Shown: positions 23,935 through 31,967 of the stretch, in pieces
Layout of the letters: each line of letters starts with the position of its first letter
Numbering within the stretch: position 1 is the first letter of the stretch
Assembly: GCA_946401725.1 (NCBI GenBank)
Contig: CAMIVE010000014.1
Coordinates: 1 to 36,686, forward strand
Length of the DNA: 36,686 nt
Direction: 5' to 3'
From: an uncultured Bacteroidales bacterium
GTDB lineage: Bacteria > Bacteroidota > Bacteroidia > Bacteroidales > P3
Program-made: the position numbers and the translations under genes
Notes under the pieces: model-generated
Told to the model about the DNA's origin: nothing
Database searches by the model: none
The model's input: the letters and a program-made list of their open reading frames with translations, nothing else

Positions 23935-26181
23935 TTAATCCCTTGTGAATTTATGAATATCCAGTTCGTCGGGAGAGACAAACCACACCACGTCGTCGCG
24001 CTCGAATCTGGTGGTGGAACGGGGATTGAGTATTTGATGGTCGTCGCGCTCTATAGCGATAATCATGGCGTTGTAATGCTGGCTGAACTTCGACTCGGCA
24101 ATGGTCAGATCGACAAACGGACTCTGCTCTGTAACCGTCAGTCGGTAGATATTCAGTTCGTTGTCGCTATGGTCATGGATCAGCATGTCGGGTTCCACAT
24201 CGAGCACCGAACGCAGATGGGCAATCTGGTCCTCGCTTCCCATCACCGAGAGACGGTCGCCCGGCATAATAAGCATCTCCTTGTCCGGCAGGTCATATAC
24301 CGTACCCGCCCGTTCAATGGAGACCACATTGATCCCGTAGTCCTCGCGGAAATTGGTGTGCTTCAGCTGTCGTCCGGAGAAAGGCGAATAGGTGGTTACC
24401 GGGATTCGTTCCAGATAGAAGTTGTTCTCCAGCAATGTCGGAATCTTGAACGACTGCTGGGCCTGTCGGGAATTGAAGTTCGAGATAAATTGGTTCTCGA
24501 TGCGCTGATAGAACGAGATGGTGCGCTTCGAGAAGAGGACCACCAACACGACAAACACCGCCAGGATCACCAAGAAGCCCACCGCCAGGTGGATATAGTT
24601 TCCAATAACCAGACCGATGAAAAACAACGCCAGGAAATTGCGGAGCAACAGCACGGGGATGACCACCGCCTGACTGTAGTCCCGTGAGTCCAGCATCTCC
24701 TTGATACGCTCGCGGTTCACATTACGCACCGCCACCGCCCACACAAAGGGCAGCATCACCACCAGCGTCACCACCATCCCGATCAGGTTGCCCCAGACCG
24801 AAGGATGGCCGCTGGCCGTGACAAACAGCCCATTCAAGAAGGGCTTCAACAGCGTGAATGAAAGCAAGCTGATGGCCGTATTGATGGCACTATACAGCAG
24901 AATCGACGAGAACTGTTTCTTCAGGAACTGCCGTACCGAACTTTTCTGGTTGGTCTGCTTCGCCGAATTGCTGTAACGCTCCAAGGCCTCTTTCAGCCGT
25001 TGCGGCAAGCGCGGCTCCACCAGCTCGTAGAAGGGGTTGGCCGCCTTGATCATATAAGGGGTCACAAACGTGGTGATAATAGAGACCGACACAATGATGG
25101 GATAGATGTCGGGGTTGATGACACCGAACGAAAGACCCAGACTGGCGATAATAAACGAGAACTCACCAATCTGGCAGAAGCAGAAACCCGACTGGACCGA
25201 TGTCTTCAGGTTTTTACCGGAGAGAATGACACCCAGCGTTGCAGCACTTGATTTGAACAAGATCACCGTCCCCGCGATGATCAGTATCGGACCGATATAA
25301 TTGACCAATATCTTCGGATCGACCAGCATACCCACCGAGACGAAGAAGACAGCGCAGAACAGATTCTTGATCGGCGTGATGATACGGTGGATGACATCGG
25401 CCTCGATGGTTTCTGACAGGATGGCGCCCATAACGAAGGCGCCCAGTGCCGTCGAAAAACCGGCATAGGAGGCCAGCACCACCATGCCGAAACACAGACC
25501 CACGGCCACGATACAGAGCGTCTCCTCGGTCATATAGCGGCGCATCCAGCGAAGGAACGTCGGTATCAGGAAGATGCCGAAAGTGAACCATACGATCAGG
25601 AAAAAGACCAGTTTCACAAGGCTCATCACCAGTTCGCCACCGTCGAAATTCTTGCTCACCGAGATAGTGGAGAGCAACACCAGAAGGAGTACCGCAATCA
25701 GATCTTCCACCACCAGCACAGCGGTGACCGACGAGGTGAATTTCTGCTGCTTCAGTTTCAAATCCTCGAACGACTTGATGATAATCGATGTCGAGGAGAT
25801 GGAGAGCATACAGCCCAAGAAGATACACTCCATCGAGGCCCATCCCAGCAGCCGTCCCACACTGGAGCCTATCAAAAACATGATAGCCAGCTCGGTCAGT
25901 GCCGTGATGGCGCCTGTTGCGCCCACCTTCTTCAGTTTCTTGATGCTGAATTCCAACCCCAAGGCGAACATCAGGAAGACTATACCAATCTCGCTCCACA
26001 CATGCACGTCGGCAGCATCCTTCACCGCCGGGAACCAGGGGAAATAGGGCCCGATAAAGAAACCGGCGACGATGTAGCCAAGGACAAGGGGTTGCTTCAG
26101 CCATTTGAATACCACGGTGATGATACCGGCGGTAACCAGGATGATGGCCAAATCGAGAAACAGCGGAGGCAATGAGGACAT
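23935..26181 (-). CDS. CPA2 cation:proton antiporter (KefB/Ybal-like) with two RCK_C domains
   Basis: This is a 748-residue inner-membrane protein. The first part (about residues 1-390) is a Na+/H+ exchanger domain with ISSTSIIIKSFEDL, then VVEDLIAVLLLV. It is followed by a second hydrophobic block (about 430-590) that is not part of the minimal exchanger. The cytosolic tail has two RCK_C (TrkA_C) folds: PFSGRQLKHTNFREDYGINV with MPGDRLSVMG, and TIAESKFSQHYNAMIIAIER with RDDVVWFVSP. There is no Rossmann RCK_N domain (no GxGxxG). The family exports K+ or Na+ in exchange for H+. It is divergent from the 26412 operon across a shared regulatory region with two palindromes. Confidence 0.88.
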   Translation of the reverse strand: MSSLPPLFLDLAIILVTAGIITVVFKWLKQPLVLGYIVAGFFIGPYFPWFPAVKDAADVHVWSEIGIVFLMFALGLEFSIKKLKKVGATGAITALTELAIMFLIGSSVGRLLGWASMECIFLGCMLSISSTSIIIKSFEDLKLKQQKFTSSVTAVLVVEDLIAVLLLVLLSTISVSKNFDGGELVMSLVKLVFFLIVWFTFGIFLIPTFLRWMRRYMTEETLCIVAVGLCFGMVVLASYAGFSTALGAFVMGAILSETIEADVIHRIITPIKNLFCAVFFVSVGMLVDPKILVNYIGPILIIAGTVILFKSSAATLGVILSGKNLKTSVQSGFCFCQIGEFSFIIASLGLSFGVINPDIYPIIVSVSIITTFVTPYMIKAANPFYELVEPRLPQRLKEALERYSNSAKQTNQKSSVRQFLKKQFSSILLYSAINTAISLLSFTLLKPFLNGLFVTASGHPSVWGNLIGMVVTLVVMLPFVWAVAVRNVNRERIKEMLDSRDYSQAVVIPVLLLRNFLALFFIGLVIGNYIHLAVGFLVILAVFVVLVVLFSKRTISFYQRIENQFISNFNSRQAQQSFKIPTLLENNFYLERIPVTTYSPFSGRQLKHTNFREDYGINVVSIERAGTVYDLPDKEMLIMPGDRLSVMGSEDQIAHLRSVLDVEPDMLIHDHSDNELNIYRLTVTEQSPFVDLTIAESKFSQHYNAMIIAIERDDHQILNPRSTTRFERDDVVWFVSPDELDIHKFTRD

Positions 26182-26229
26182 GGGAGGTTCGAGGGGTTAA
26201 GGGGTTAAAAATTCATAATGAAATTTATA

Positions 26230-26245
26230 CAACAGCATGCTGTTG
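26230..26245. promoter_or_regulatory. Palindromic operator candidate, copy 1
   Basis: CAACAGCATGCTGTTG is a perfect 16-bp palindrome. It lies about 8-15 nt inside the start of the antiporter transcript predicted from the minus-strand -7 box at 26259-26266. Its 12-bp core ACAGCATGCTGT recurs exactly at 26327. Confidence 0.5.
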
Positions 26246-26258
26246 AACAAACAATTTG

Positions 26259-26266
26259 CAAATTTA
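26259..26266 (-). promoter_or_regulatory. -7 box (TAAATTTG) of the antiporter gene
   Basis: The minus-strand TAAATTTG fits TAnnTTTG and lies 78 nt upstream of the antiporter ATG at 26181. No -33 TTTG is apparent, which is compatible with an activator-dependent promoter. Confidence 0.5.
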
Positions 26267-26309
26267 CGATTATTTTATGATAAATTAACTATATATGATA
26301 CATTTTTCT

Positions 26310-26317
26310 TATTTTTG
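26310..26317 (+). promoter_or_regulatory. -7 box (TATTTTTG) of the 26412 operon
   Basis: TATTTTTG fits TAnnTTTG, about 95 nt before the ATG at 26412. No -33 TTTG is apparent. Palindrome copy 2 follows within 10 nt. Confidence 0.5.
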
Positions 26318-26326
26318 CAAAAAAAT

Positions 26327-26338
26327 ACAGCATGCTGT
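26327..26338. promoter_or_regulatory. Palindromic operator candidate, copy 2
   Basis: ACAGCATGCTGT is a perfect 12-bp palindrome, identical to the core of copy 1 and exactly 95 bp from it. It lies just after the plus-strand -7 box, over the likely transcription start. Confidence 0.5.
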
Positions 26339-26411
26339 TTCATCGCAATAACCTCATAAACAGCGATTCTTTCAACCTATCAACGAAACAACACATCAAC
26401 AAAAAAACACC

Positions 26412-27107
26412 ATGAAAAAACAAGACTGGATTGTTATTCTCTGCGTCATCGTCATCCTGGCGCCTTTCTTCATTCCCGCCACGGGCTTCTTTGAGTGGTT
26501 CAAAGCCTCCACGGCAAGCCATCCCTACATCATGGCTTTCTTCAAGTTCGCCATCCTCGCCACCTTCGGTGAGATGCTGGCATTGCGCATCCGTAAAGGG
26601 GTGTACAACGAAAAAGGGTTCGGCGTCCTGCCGCGCATGATGGTATGGGGCTTTCTGGGCATGTGCATCGCCATGTCGATGGTCATCTTCAAAGCCGGCG
26701 TGCCGGCGTTCCTCGGAAGCATCTGCGGCTGCGACCTTTCGGGGGTGCTCAACGGCGATTTCACTTGGACGAAACTGGGCGTGGCATTCGCCGTCAGTGT
26801 ACTGATGAACAGTATCTTCGCCCCTGTGATGATGACATTTCACAAATGCACCGACATCCATATTCTTGACAACGGCGGCACGGTGCGCGGGCTGCTGCGC
26901 CCGATGAAGATGCGCGAAATCTTCGCCACAAAAGTGAACTGGGATGTGCAGTGGAACGTGGTCATCAAGAAAACTATCCCCCTGTTCTGGTTCCCGGCCC
27001 ACACCATCACCTTCATCCTGCCGCAAACATTCCAAGTGCTCTTCGCCGCCCTCCTGGGCATCGCCCTGGGCCTGATATTGGCATTAGCTGGAGGAAGCAA
27101 GAAATGA
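26412..27107 (+). CDS. Uncharacterised polytopic membrane protein
   Basis: This is a 231-residue protein with about six hydrophobic segments (roughly residues 6-30, 41-58, 77-102, 121-143, 185-205 and 207-227). Notable features are FKFAILATFGEMLALRIRKG, a Cys pair in SICGCDL, and IPLFWFPAHTITFILP near the end. The last segment vaguely recalls Mpv17/PMP22-type proteins, but the match is too weak to name. It is first in a plus-strand operon. Its stop overlaps the start of the outer-membrane barrel gene (ATGA), so the two proteins are probably made in fixed ratio. The shared control region with a cation antiporter hints at an envelope or ion-stress role (inference). Confidence 0.75.
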   Translation: MKKQDWIVILCVIVILAPFFIPATGFFEWFKASTASHPYIMAFFKFAILATFGEMLALRIRKGVYNEKGFGVLPRMMVWGFLGMCIAMSMVIFKAGVPAFLGSICGCDLSGVLNGDFTWTKLGVAFAVSVLMNSIFAPVMMTFHKCTDIHILDNGGTVRGLLRPMKMREIFATKVNWDVQWNVVIKKTIPLFWFPAHTITFILPQTFQVLFAALLGIALGLILALAGGSKK

Positions 27108-28405
27108 AAATCTGGTCACTGAAACATATAGGACTTATAGGGCTTATAAGTCTTATAGGGTTAAGCGGCAATGCCTATGCCCAGACCGATACCACGGCGT
27201 CGCGCAAGGTGAGCTTCGACCTCCATGGGTTTGTCAATCCCCACTACTATGCCGACAGCCGCGAAGTGGTGGGCGGCCGCGAAGACATGATGCTCTTCTT
27301 CCCCAAGCCCGTCAACCCCGACGCCAACGGCATCGACCTCAACGACGGCTGGCAAGCCAACATGATGGCTATCACCACACGCCTCGGTTTGCGTATCAAC
27401 GGTCCCGATGCTCTCGGGGCAAAAACATCTGCATACATCGAAGGAGACTTCACTGGTGCCACCAATGCCACCATTAACAACCTGCGACTGCGGCACGCTT
27501 ACATTGACATGTTGTGGGAAAACCGTCACCAAATCTCAAAAGGCCCCCGCGAATATGATGTCCTCATCTCCAGTCATCGCCTGTTGATAGGCCAGTACTG
27601 GTATCCTATGCAGATTCACGAAGTGATGCCTCTCACCAACCCCCTAAATATGGGAGCGCCATTCGCACTATACGCCCGTCAGCCGCAAGTTCGCTACGAA
27701 TACCATCTCCACGGGATTGAGGCGGTAGCCGCAGCCTCATGGCAACTCGACAATATGAGTCAAGGTGAACTCAACGGACAGCATGTCAGCTCGACGGCAT
27801 TCGCACGCCACAGCCTCATTCCCGAATTAACAGCACAGTTGCGCTACAACGGCGACAAACTCTTCTTCGGAGCAGCAGTTAACGCAAAGACCATTCAGCC
27901 TCAAATACCCATGACGACCCTCGACGAACGCCTTCACACTTCACTCTCCTACACGCTGTTCGGCAAAATAAGTCTCGGTCCGTTGACCCTAAAGGCGCAG
28001 ACACTGCTGAACAACAGCCTCTATGAAGGCTGCTCGTTGGGCGGCTATGCTTTCATCTACGGAAGCAGCATGAATCACGCTTTTGTGCGCGACTGGCATT
28101 TCAACACAGTCTGGATGGATATCTCGAGAAACCGTGGGCGCCTGCGTCCCGGAATCTTCGCCGGCTTTGCCAAACGCGGCAAAATCGTCGAACCCACAGA
28201 GGACTTGCTGTCTATCGAAATATTCGGACGCGGAGACAACCTGTCGTACCTCTGGCGCATACAGCCAAGAATGACCTACTACCTGAGCGAAGCCTTGTTC
28301 TGCACCGCTGAAGCGGAATACACCTATGCCAACTACATCACCAATTCCGGTCCCGACCCTGTGGGCAACCTTAGACTCTCATTGACTCTCCAGTATAACT
28401 TTTAA
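27104..28405 (+). CDS. Outer-membrane beta-barrel (porin-like) protein
   Basis: This is a 433-residue exported protein. The signal peptide MKIWSLKHIG... ends in AYA|QTD, and its hydrophobic core consists of an Ile-Gly-Leu repeat encoded by four 9-bp DNA units (27127-27162). The mature part is rich in alternating amphipathic strands (FDLHGFVNPHYYADS, LRHAYIDMLWENRHQ, RLLIGQYWYPMQIHEVMP) and ends in LRLSLTLQYNF, with the terminal Phe needed for BAM-mediated insertion. The overall look is of a DcaP-like porin, but the substrate is unknown. I set the start at ATG 27104, which overlaps the upstream stop and has GGAGG 9 nt before it, instead of a much longer upstream reading that overlaps the previous gene. 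Confidence 0.78.
   Translation: MKIWSLKHIGLIGLISLIGLSGNAYAQTDTTASRKVSFDLHGFVNPHYYADSREVVGGREDMMLFFPKPVNPDANGIDLNDGWQANMMAITTRLGLRINGPDALGAKTSAYIEGDFTGATNATINNLRLRHAYIDMLWENRHQISKGPREYDVLISSHRLLIGQYWYPMQIHEVMPLTNPLNMGAPFALYARQPQVRYEYHLHGIEAVAAASWQLDNMSQGELNGQHVSSTAFARHSLIPELTAQLRYNGDKLFFGAAVNAKTIQPQIPMTTLDERLHTSLSYTLFGKISLGPLTLKAQTLLNNSLYEGCSLGGYAFIYGSSMNHAFVRDWHFNTVWMDISRNRGRLRPGIFAGFAKRGKIVEPTEDLLSIEIFGRGDNLSYLWRIQPRMTYYLSEALFCTAEAEYTYANYITNSGPDPVGNLRLSLTLQYNF
27127..27162 (+). repeat. 9-bp tandem repeat inside a signal-peptide coding region
   Basis: There are four units: TATAGGACT, TATAGGGCT, TATAAGTCT and TATAGGGTT. The unit length is a multiple of three and each copy encodes Ile-Gly/Ser-Leu of the porin-like protein's signal-peptide core, so copy changes stay in frame. 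Confidence 0.75.
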
Positions 28406-28420
28406 CACAGTATTACGTTC

Positions 28421-29296
28421 TTGAGAACCAATTACCATACCCACTCCCGCTACTGCGACGGCAAAGGCGAGTTGCGCGAATATGTCGACTACGCCATTGC
28501 CCACGGTTTCTCGGCTCTGGGCTTCTCGGGCCACGCACCGGTGCCCTTCCCCAACAATTTCTCCATCCGTCAGGAGCACTACCTGGACTACTGCAACGAG
28601 GTGCGGGCGCTGAAGGCGGAATACGCGGGCCGCATCGACATCCGCCTGGGGCTGGAAATAGACTATATCCCGGGGGTGCTGGAGGACTTTACGCTCCTCA
28701 TCGAACAGGGGGGACTGGAATACACCATCGGCAGCGTGCATCTGATCCCCAACCCCGACGACGTGGAGACGCTACGCAATCTCTGCGCCACCGTCCAAGG
28801 GGAGGAACGCCAGCAGATACCCTACCATATCTGGTTCATCGACGGTCCCAAGCAGGAGACCTACGACAAGGGGCTGCACCATATCTTCCATGACGATATC
28901 CGCGCCGGCGTGAAGGCCTTCTTCCATCAGCAGAACGCCATGATAGAGCGCAACCGTCCCACCGTGGTGGGTCACTTCGACAAAATCGTGATGCACAACC
29001 ACAACCGCTTCTTCCAATATGATGAGAAGTGGTTCCGCGACCTGCTCTACGAGACGGTGGAGCTGATACGGGAAAGCGGCTGCATCGCCGAAATCAACAC
29101 CCGCGGACTCTACAAAGGACGCCACACCGATTTCTACCCGGCAAAAGAGACCATCCAATATATGAACAGTCTCCATATTCCTGTGCTGGTCGGCACCGAT
29201 GCCCATGAGCCGTCGAACCTCGACCAGTTTGAAGGAGCCTACGAATTCCTGAAGGAAATAGGTTACCGCAACGTGGTTCAAGCACTGCCATTCTGA
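28421..29296 (+). CDS. PHP-domain phosphatase, histidinol-phosphatase-like
   Basis: This is a 291-residue member of the PHP metal-dependent hydrolases. Motifs in order are YHTHSRYCDG (first metal His pair), GFSGHAPVPF, GLEIDYIPG, YTIGSVHLI, GHFDKIVMHN and GTDAHEPSNL, which match the HisK type of histidinol phosphatase that dephosphorylates histidinol-P in histidine synthesis. No other his genes are nearby, so another phosphoester substrate is possible. The start is TTG at 28421, since the conserved HTH begins only five codons later and no ATG precedes it. It lies 15 nt after the barrel gene, so it is probably in the same transcript, and it ends before a strong terminator. Confidence 0.82.
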   Translation: MRTNYHTHSRYCDGKGELREYVDYAIAHGFSALGFSGHAPVPFPNNFSIRQEHYLDYCNEVRALKAEYAGRIDIRLGLEIDYIPGVLEDFTLLIEQGGLEYTIGSVHLIPNPDDVETLRNLCATVQGEERQQIPYHIWFIDGPKQETYDKGLHHIFHDDIRAGVKAFFHQQNAMIERNRPTVVGHFDKIVMHNHNRFFQYDEKWFRDLLYETVELIRESGCIAEINTRGLYKGRHTDFYPAKETIQYMNSLHIPVLVGTDAHEPSNLDQFEGAYEFLKEIGYRNVVQALPF

Positions 29297-29322
29297 CTCA
29301 AAACAATTACCTGTTCAATAAA

Positions 29323-29344
29323 AAAGGGGGCATTTGCCCCCTTT
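29323..29344. terminator. Bidirectional intrinsic terminator
   Basis: The stem AAAGGGGGC/GCCCCCTTT with an ATTT loop has A-rich sequence on the left and T-rich sequence on the right. It lies between the converging PHP phosphatase gene and the small gene at 29368 and can serve both. Confidence 0.85.
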
Positions 29345-29367
29345 ATTTGTATCGGATGAAAAACGCG

Positions 29368-29604
29368 CTATTTCTTTCCCATCAGACCTGAGGCAACGGA
29401 CTTCAGTTGGTTGCCCAGTTCCTGTTTCTCCTGGTCGGAGAGCTTACGGTCTTTCAGTGCGTCGGTGGCGGATGAGATAAGGTTCTGCATCTCCTTGTCA
29501 TCCTTGACAGAGGACAACTTGGACATCAACTCCTTGTTCTCGGTCAGTGACTCCACTTTCTTCTTGATACTGTCGTTTTTTAACAGTTTGTCTAAAATAC
29601 CCAT
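29368..29604 (-). CDS. Small helical protein of unknown function
   Basis: This is a 78-residue, highly charged protein beginning MGILDKLLKND. It is predicted to be nearly all alpha-helical, with a conserved-looking middle (LSSVKDDKEMQNLISSATDALKD) and no signal peptide or membrane segment. It has a clear ATG, sits directly before a strong terminator, and the opposite strand has no better gene. I do not recognise the family. It lies 71 nt downstream of elbB on the same strand. Confidence 0.7.
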   Translation of the reverse strand: MGILDKLLKNDSIKKKVESLTENKELMSKLSSVKDDKEMQNLISSATDALKDRKLSDQEKQELGNQLKSVASGLMGKK

Positions 29605-29675
29605 AGTTATGAGGTTTTACGTTATACGTTTGAAAATGTCGGACAAGTTTTCTTTTTTTTGAACGGAATTAAACA

Positions 29676-30329
29676 TCAAAGCCATTCCATCAGTTTGTTG
29701 ACCATGTTGGCGGCACCGTCGAAAATCTGGCTGATATGCGTACCCACCATGTAGGCCGGGGTGGTCAACACCTTGTTGTGTTCGTCGACACAAACATCGG
29801 TGGGGCCACACACCTCATGGTTGGCGCCCAGCCGGACAGCCATATTGGAGGCCGCACAGGGATCGCCCAAAGTCAACTTGACACCCATCGGTCCCAGCAC
29901 CTTGGCCAGCACCATGGGAGCGATACACATGGCCACCACGGGCTTGCCGGCCGCATGGGTTTCGAGGATGGCGCGTTCCACCTCGGGAAGCACCTGCATC
30001 TCGGAACCCGCAAAGGCGTAATCCGACAGGTTGCGGGCAGCACCCATACCGCCGGGGAGTGCCAGCGCATCATAATCGGCTGCACGGTAGTCCTGCAACG
30101 GCAGTATGTCGCCACGGGCGATACGGGCCGATTCAGCAAAGATTTCACGTTCTTCACCGGTCTCACCGTTATTGTCCAGATAGGAAATCACACGGAAACG
30201 CCCCTGCGGAGCAAAACACTGGTATTGGGCACCCTGACGGTCCAAGGCAAGCAGCAGACTGAGCGTCTCCTGCAGCTCGCTGCCATCGCGGTTGCCACAA
30301 CCAGAAAGAATAACAGCTACTTTCTTCAT
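29676..30329 (-). CDS. elbB: Isoprenoid biosynthesis glyoxalase ElbB (DJ-1/PfpI superfamily)
   Basis: This is a 217-residue class I glutamine-amidotransferase-like protein. It starts KKVAVILSGCGNRDGSE, a motif characteristic of ElbB. It has ALALPGGMGAARNLSDYAF and the nucleophile elbow VAMCIAPMVLAKVLG with the expected Cys. E. coli ElbB has weak glyoxalase activity and is linked to isoprenoid supply by old genetic data; its physiological role is not settled. It is full length, with no partner gene nearby. Confidence 0.9.
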   Translation of the reverse strand: MKKVAVILSGCGNRDGSELQETLSLLLALDRQGAQYQCFAPQGRFRVISYLDNNGETGEEREIFAESARIARGDILPLQDYRAADYDALALPGGMGAARNLSDYAFAGSEMQVLPEVERAILETHAAGKPVVAMCIAPMVLAKVLGPMGVKLTLGDPCAASNMAVRLGANHEVCGPTDVCVDEHNKVLTTPAYMVGTHISQIFDGAANMVNKLMEWL

Positions 30330-30360
30330 GGGAAAAAGTTTTGTTTCTTATACCAACAGA

Positions 30361-30609
30361 CTATCTTTTCTTCGAAAAAAGGGAAATAATCCAAAGCAGC
30401 AATACAGCACCGACAACTGCGGTAACAAGATGTCCGACGATGGTTGCTCCCCAGTCGATTCCTACCCACGAAAGCACATTGCCTCCGAGGAAACCACCGA
30501 CGATACCGACAATCAAATTAACAATAAAACCGAATCCGGAGCCTTTCATGACTTTACCGGCAATAAATCCTGCCAGCACTCCAATGACAATACTGATAAT
30601 TATACCCAT
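30361..30609 (-). CDS. GlsB/YeaQ/YmgE family small membrane protein
   Basis: This is an 82-residue protein with three Gly-rich transmembrane helices: IISIVIGVLAGFIAGKVMKG, NLIVGIVGGFLGGNVLSWVG and HLVTAVVGAVLLLWIISLF. It ends FSKKR. This is the compact pattern of the transglycosylase-associated/YeaQ family, which is often stress-induced; its molecular role is unknown. It lies 31 nt upstream of elbB on the same strand. Confidence 0.9.
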   Translation of the reverse strand: MGIIISIVIGVLAGFIAGKVMKGSGFGFIVNLIVGIVGGFLGGNVLSWVGIDWGATIVGHLVTAVVGAVLLLWIISLFSKKR

Positions 30610-30637
30610 TTTTCGTTGTTTTTAATTATTCAAACAA

Positions 30638-30675
30638 GAAACAGCGACATATCAAGACTAACATGCCGCTGTTTC
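30638..30675 (-). terminator. Intrinsic terminator after the PLP enzyme gene
   Basis: The stem GAAACAGCG-A-CAT/ATG-C-CGCTGTTTC (a G-U pair in the minus-strand RNA) has a 12-nt loop and is followed on the minus strand by TTGTTTG. It lies 15 nt after the stop of the gene at 30691. Confidence 0.65.
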
Positions 30676-30690
30676 ATAAATCAATCTGTA

Positions 30691-31908
30691 TTATTTGCCG
30701 GCGTTGTACTGGTCGACCGACTCCTTGATGAGCTGGAAGGTAGCCTCGATGTCGTTGTCGAGACCCATGCTGAAGCGGATCAAGCCTTCGCTCATGCCCA
30801 TCTCCTTCTGGATCTCCTCGGGGACCTCGCTGGAGGTGGACTTGCCGGAGTTGGAGAAGAGGGTCTTGAAGTAACCCAGCGAAACGGCGAGGTAACCCAC
30901 ACCCTTCTGCTGCATAATCTCCATAATGCGGCTGGCTGCGTCAGCGGTGCCCATGTCGATGCTGATCATGCCACCGAAACCGTAGCCGTCGTTCATCATG
31001 CTGCAGAACAACTCGTAGTCGGGATGTTCAGGCAGACCGGGGTAGTTGTATTTGAAGCCGACTTCTTTGAAACGTTTGGCCAGATACATGGCGTTTTCGC
31101 CGTGTTTCTTCATGCGGATATGGAGGGTGTGCAGGTTCTTGTTGATGGAAGCGCTGCGCATGGGATCCAGCACCGGGCCGAGCAGCATGCAGGTACCGTC
31201 GTTCACATCAATCAGGCTGTTGATATACTCGGCGCTACCGCAGATGGCACCGGCCACACAGTCGTTGGTACCGTTGATATACTTGGTCATCGAATAAACG
31301 GTGACGTCGGCGCCCAGACGGCAGGGGCTGAAGATCATGGGGGTGAAGGTGTTGTCGACGATGAGTTTGGCACCGGCAGCATGAGCCATCTTGCTCAGTT
31401 CGGGGATATTGGCGATGCGGAGCAGCGGGTTGTTCATGGTCTCGGTGTAGACCACCTTGGTATTGGGATGCTCGGCGAGGGCTTTCTTCACGGCGTCGAG
31501 GTTCTGCATGTTGACGAAGGTGCAGTTGACGTTGAATTTCTTCAGGTAGTTGGCCATGAAGGCGAAGGTGCCGCCATAGGTGGTCATGCTGGCCACGATA
31601 TGGTCGCCGGCTTTCACCTCATGCAGCAGAGCGCTGGTGATGGCAGCCAGACCGGAACCGGTGACCCAGGCCATCTCGGTGCCTTCCATGGCAGCCAAAC
31701 GCTGGCAGAGCGCCAGGTTGGAGGGATTCCAGTGACGGCTGTAGAGGAAGTAGCCCTCGGTTTCGCCATGGAACGTCTCGGTCATCAGATGAGCCTCAGG
31801 GAAGGTAAAAGTGGCGCTGTCGCAGATTGCGGGGTTCACACCACGGTTGGCATCGCGTCCATCGATGCGCTGAATTGCTGTTGCAGGATCAAATTTTTGC
31901 ATAATCAT
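30691..31908 (-). CDS. Cys/Met-metabolism PLP-dependent enzyme (methionine gamma-lyase/cystathionine gamma-synthase-like)
   Basis: This is a 405-residue fold-type I PLP enzyme. Seen are YSRHWNPSN near the start of the core, GSGLAAITSALLH, the phosphate-binding TTYGGTFAFM, the Asp of IVDNTFTPM, and the PLP lysine in YSMTKYINGTND. C-terminal residues RFSMGLDNDIEAT are normal for the family. The stretch after the lysine differs from the usual GHSD form. Sulfur amino-acid elimination or replacement is therefore likely, but the exact reaction is open. The start is ATG 31908 or 31902. It is monocistronic by the look of its strong promoter (31968-31998) and following terminator. Confidence 0.82.
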   Translation of the reverse strand: MIMQKFDPATAIQRIDGRDANRGVNPAICDSATFTFPEAHLMTETFHGETEGYFLYSRHWNPSNLALCQRLAAMEGTEMAWVTGSGLAAITSALLHEVKAGDHIVASMTTYGGTFAFMANYLKKFNVNCTFVNMQNLDAVKKALAEHPNTKVVYTETMNNPLLRIANIPELSKMAHAAGAKLIVDNTFTPMIFSPCRLGADVTVYSMTKYINGTNDCVAGAICGSAEYINSLIDVNDGTCMLLGPVLDPMRSASINKNLHTLHIRMKKHGENAMYLAKRFKEVGFKYNYPGLPEHPDYELFCSMMNDGYGFGGMISIDMGTADAASRIMEIMQQKGVGYLAVSLGYFKTLFSNSGKSTSSEVPEEIQKEMGMSEGLIRFSMGLDNDIEATFQLIKESVDQYNAGK

Positions 31909-31967
31909 TTATTTTACATTAATATAATTCGTTAATAGTCCTATTGTTCCCCAAAGGAAACAGGATG

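Noticed and set aside
26951-27103. N-terminal extension of the barrel protein
   Set aside because: The extended reading overlaps the upstream membrane-protein gene in another frame and would bury the signal peptide. ATG 27104 with an ATGA overlap is the sound start.
26412-27107. Mpv17/PMP22 family call for the polytopic protein
   Set aside because: Only the last Trp/Pro-rich segment is reminiscent of that family; the defining motifs are not evident.
30292-31935. 547-codon plus-strand open frame opposite the PLP enzyme and neighbours
   Set aside because: It spans three real minus-strand genes and its composition (His/Val/Gly-rich) is typical of an antisense reading.
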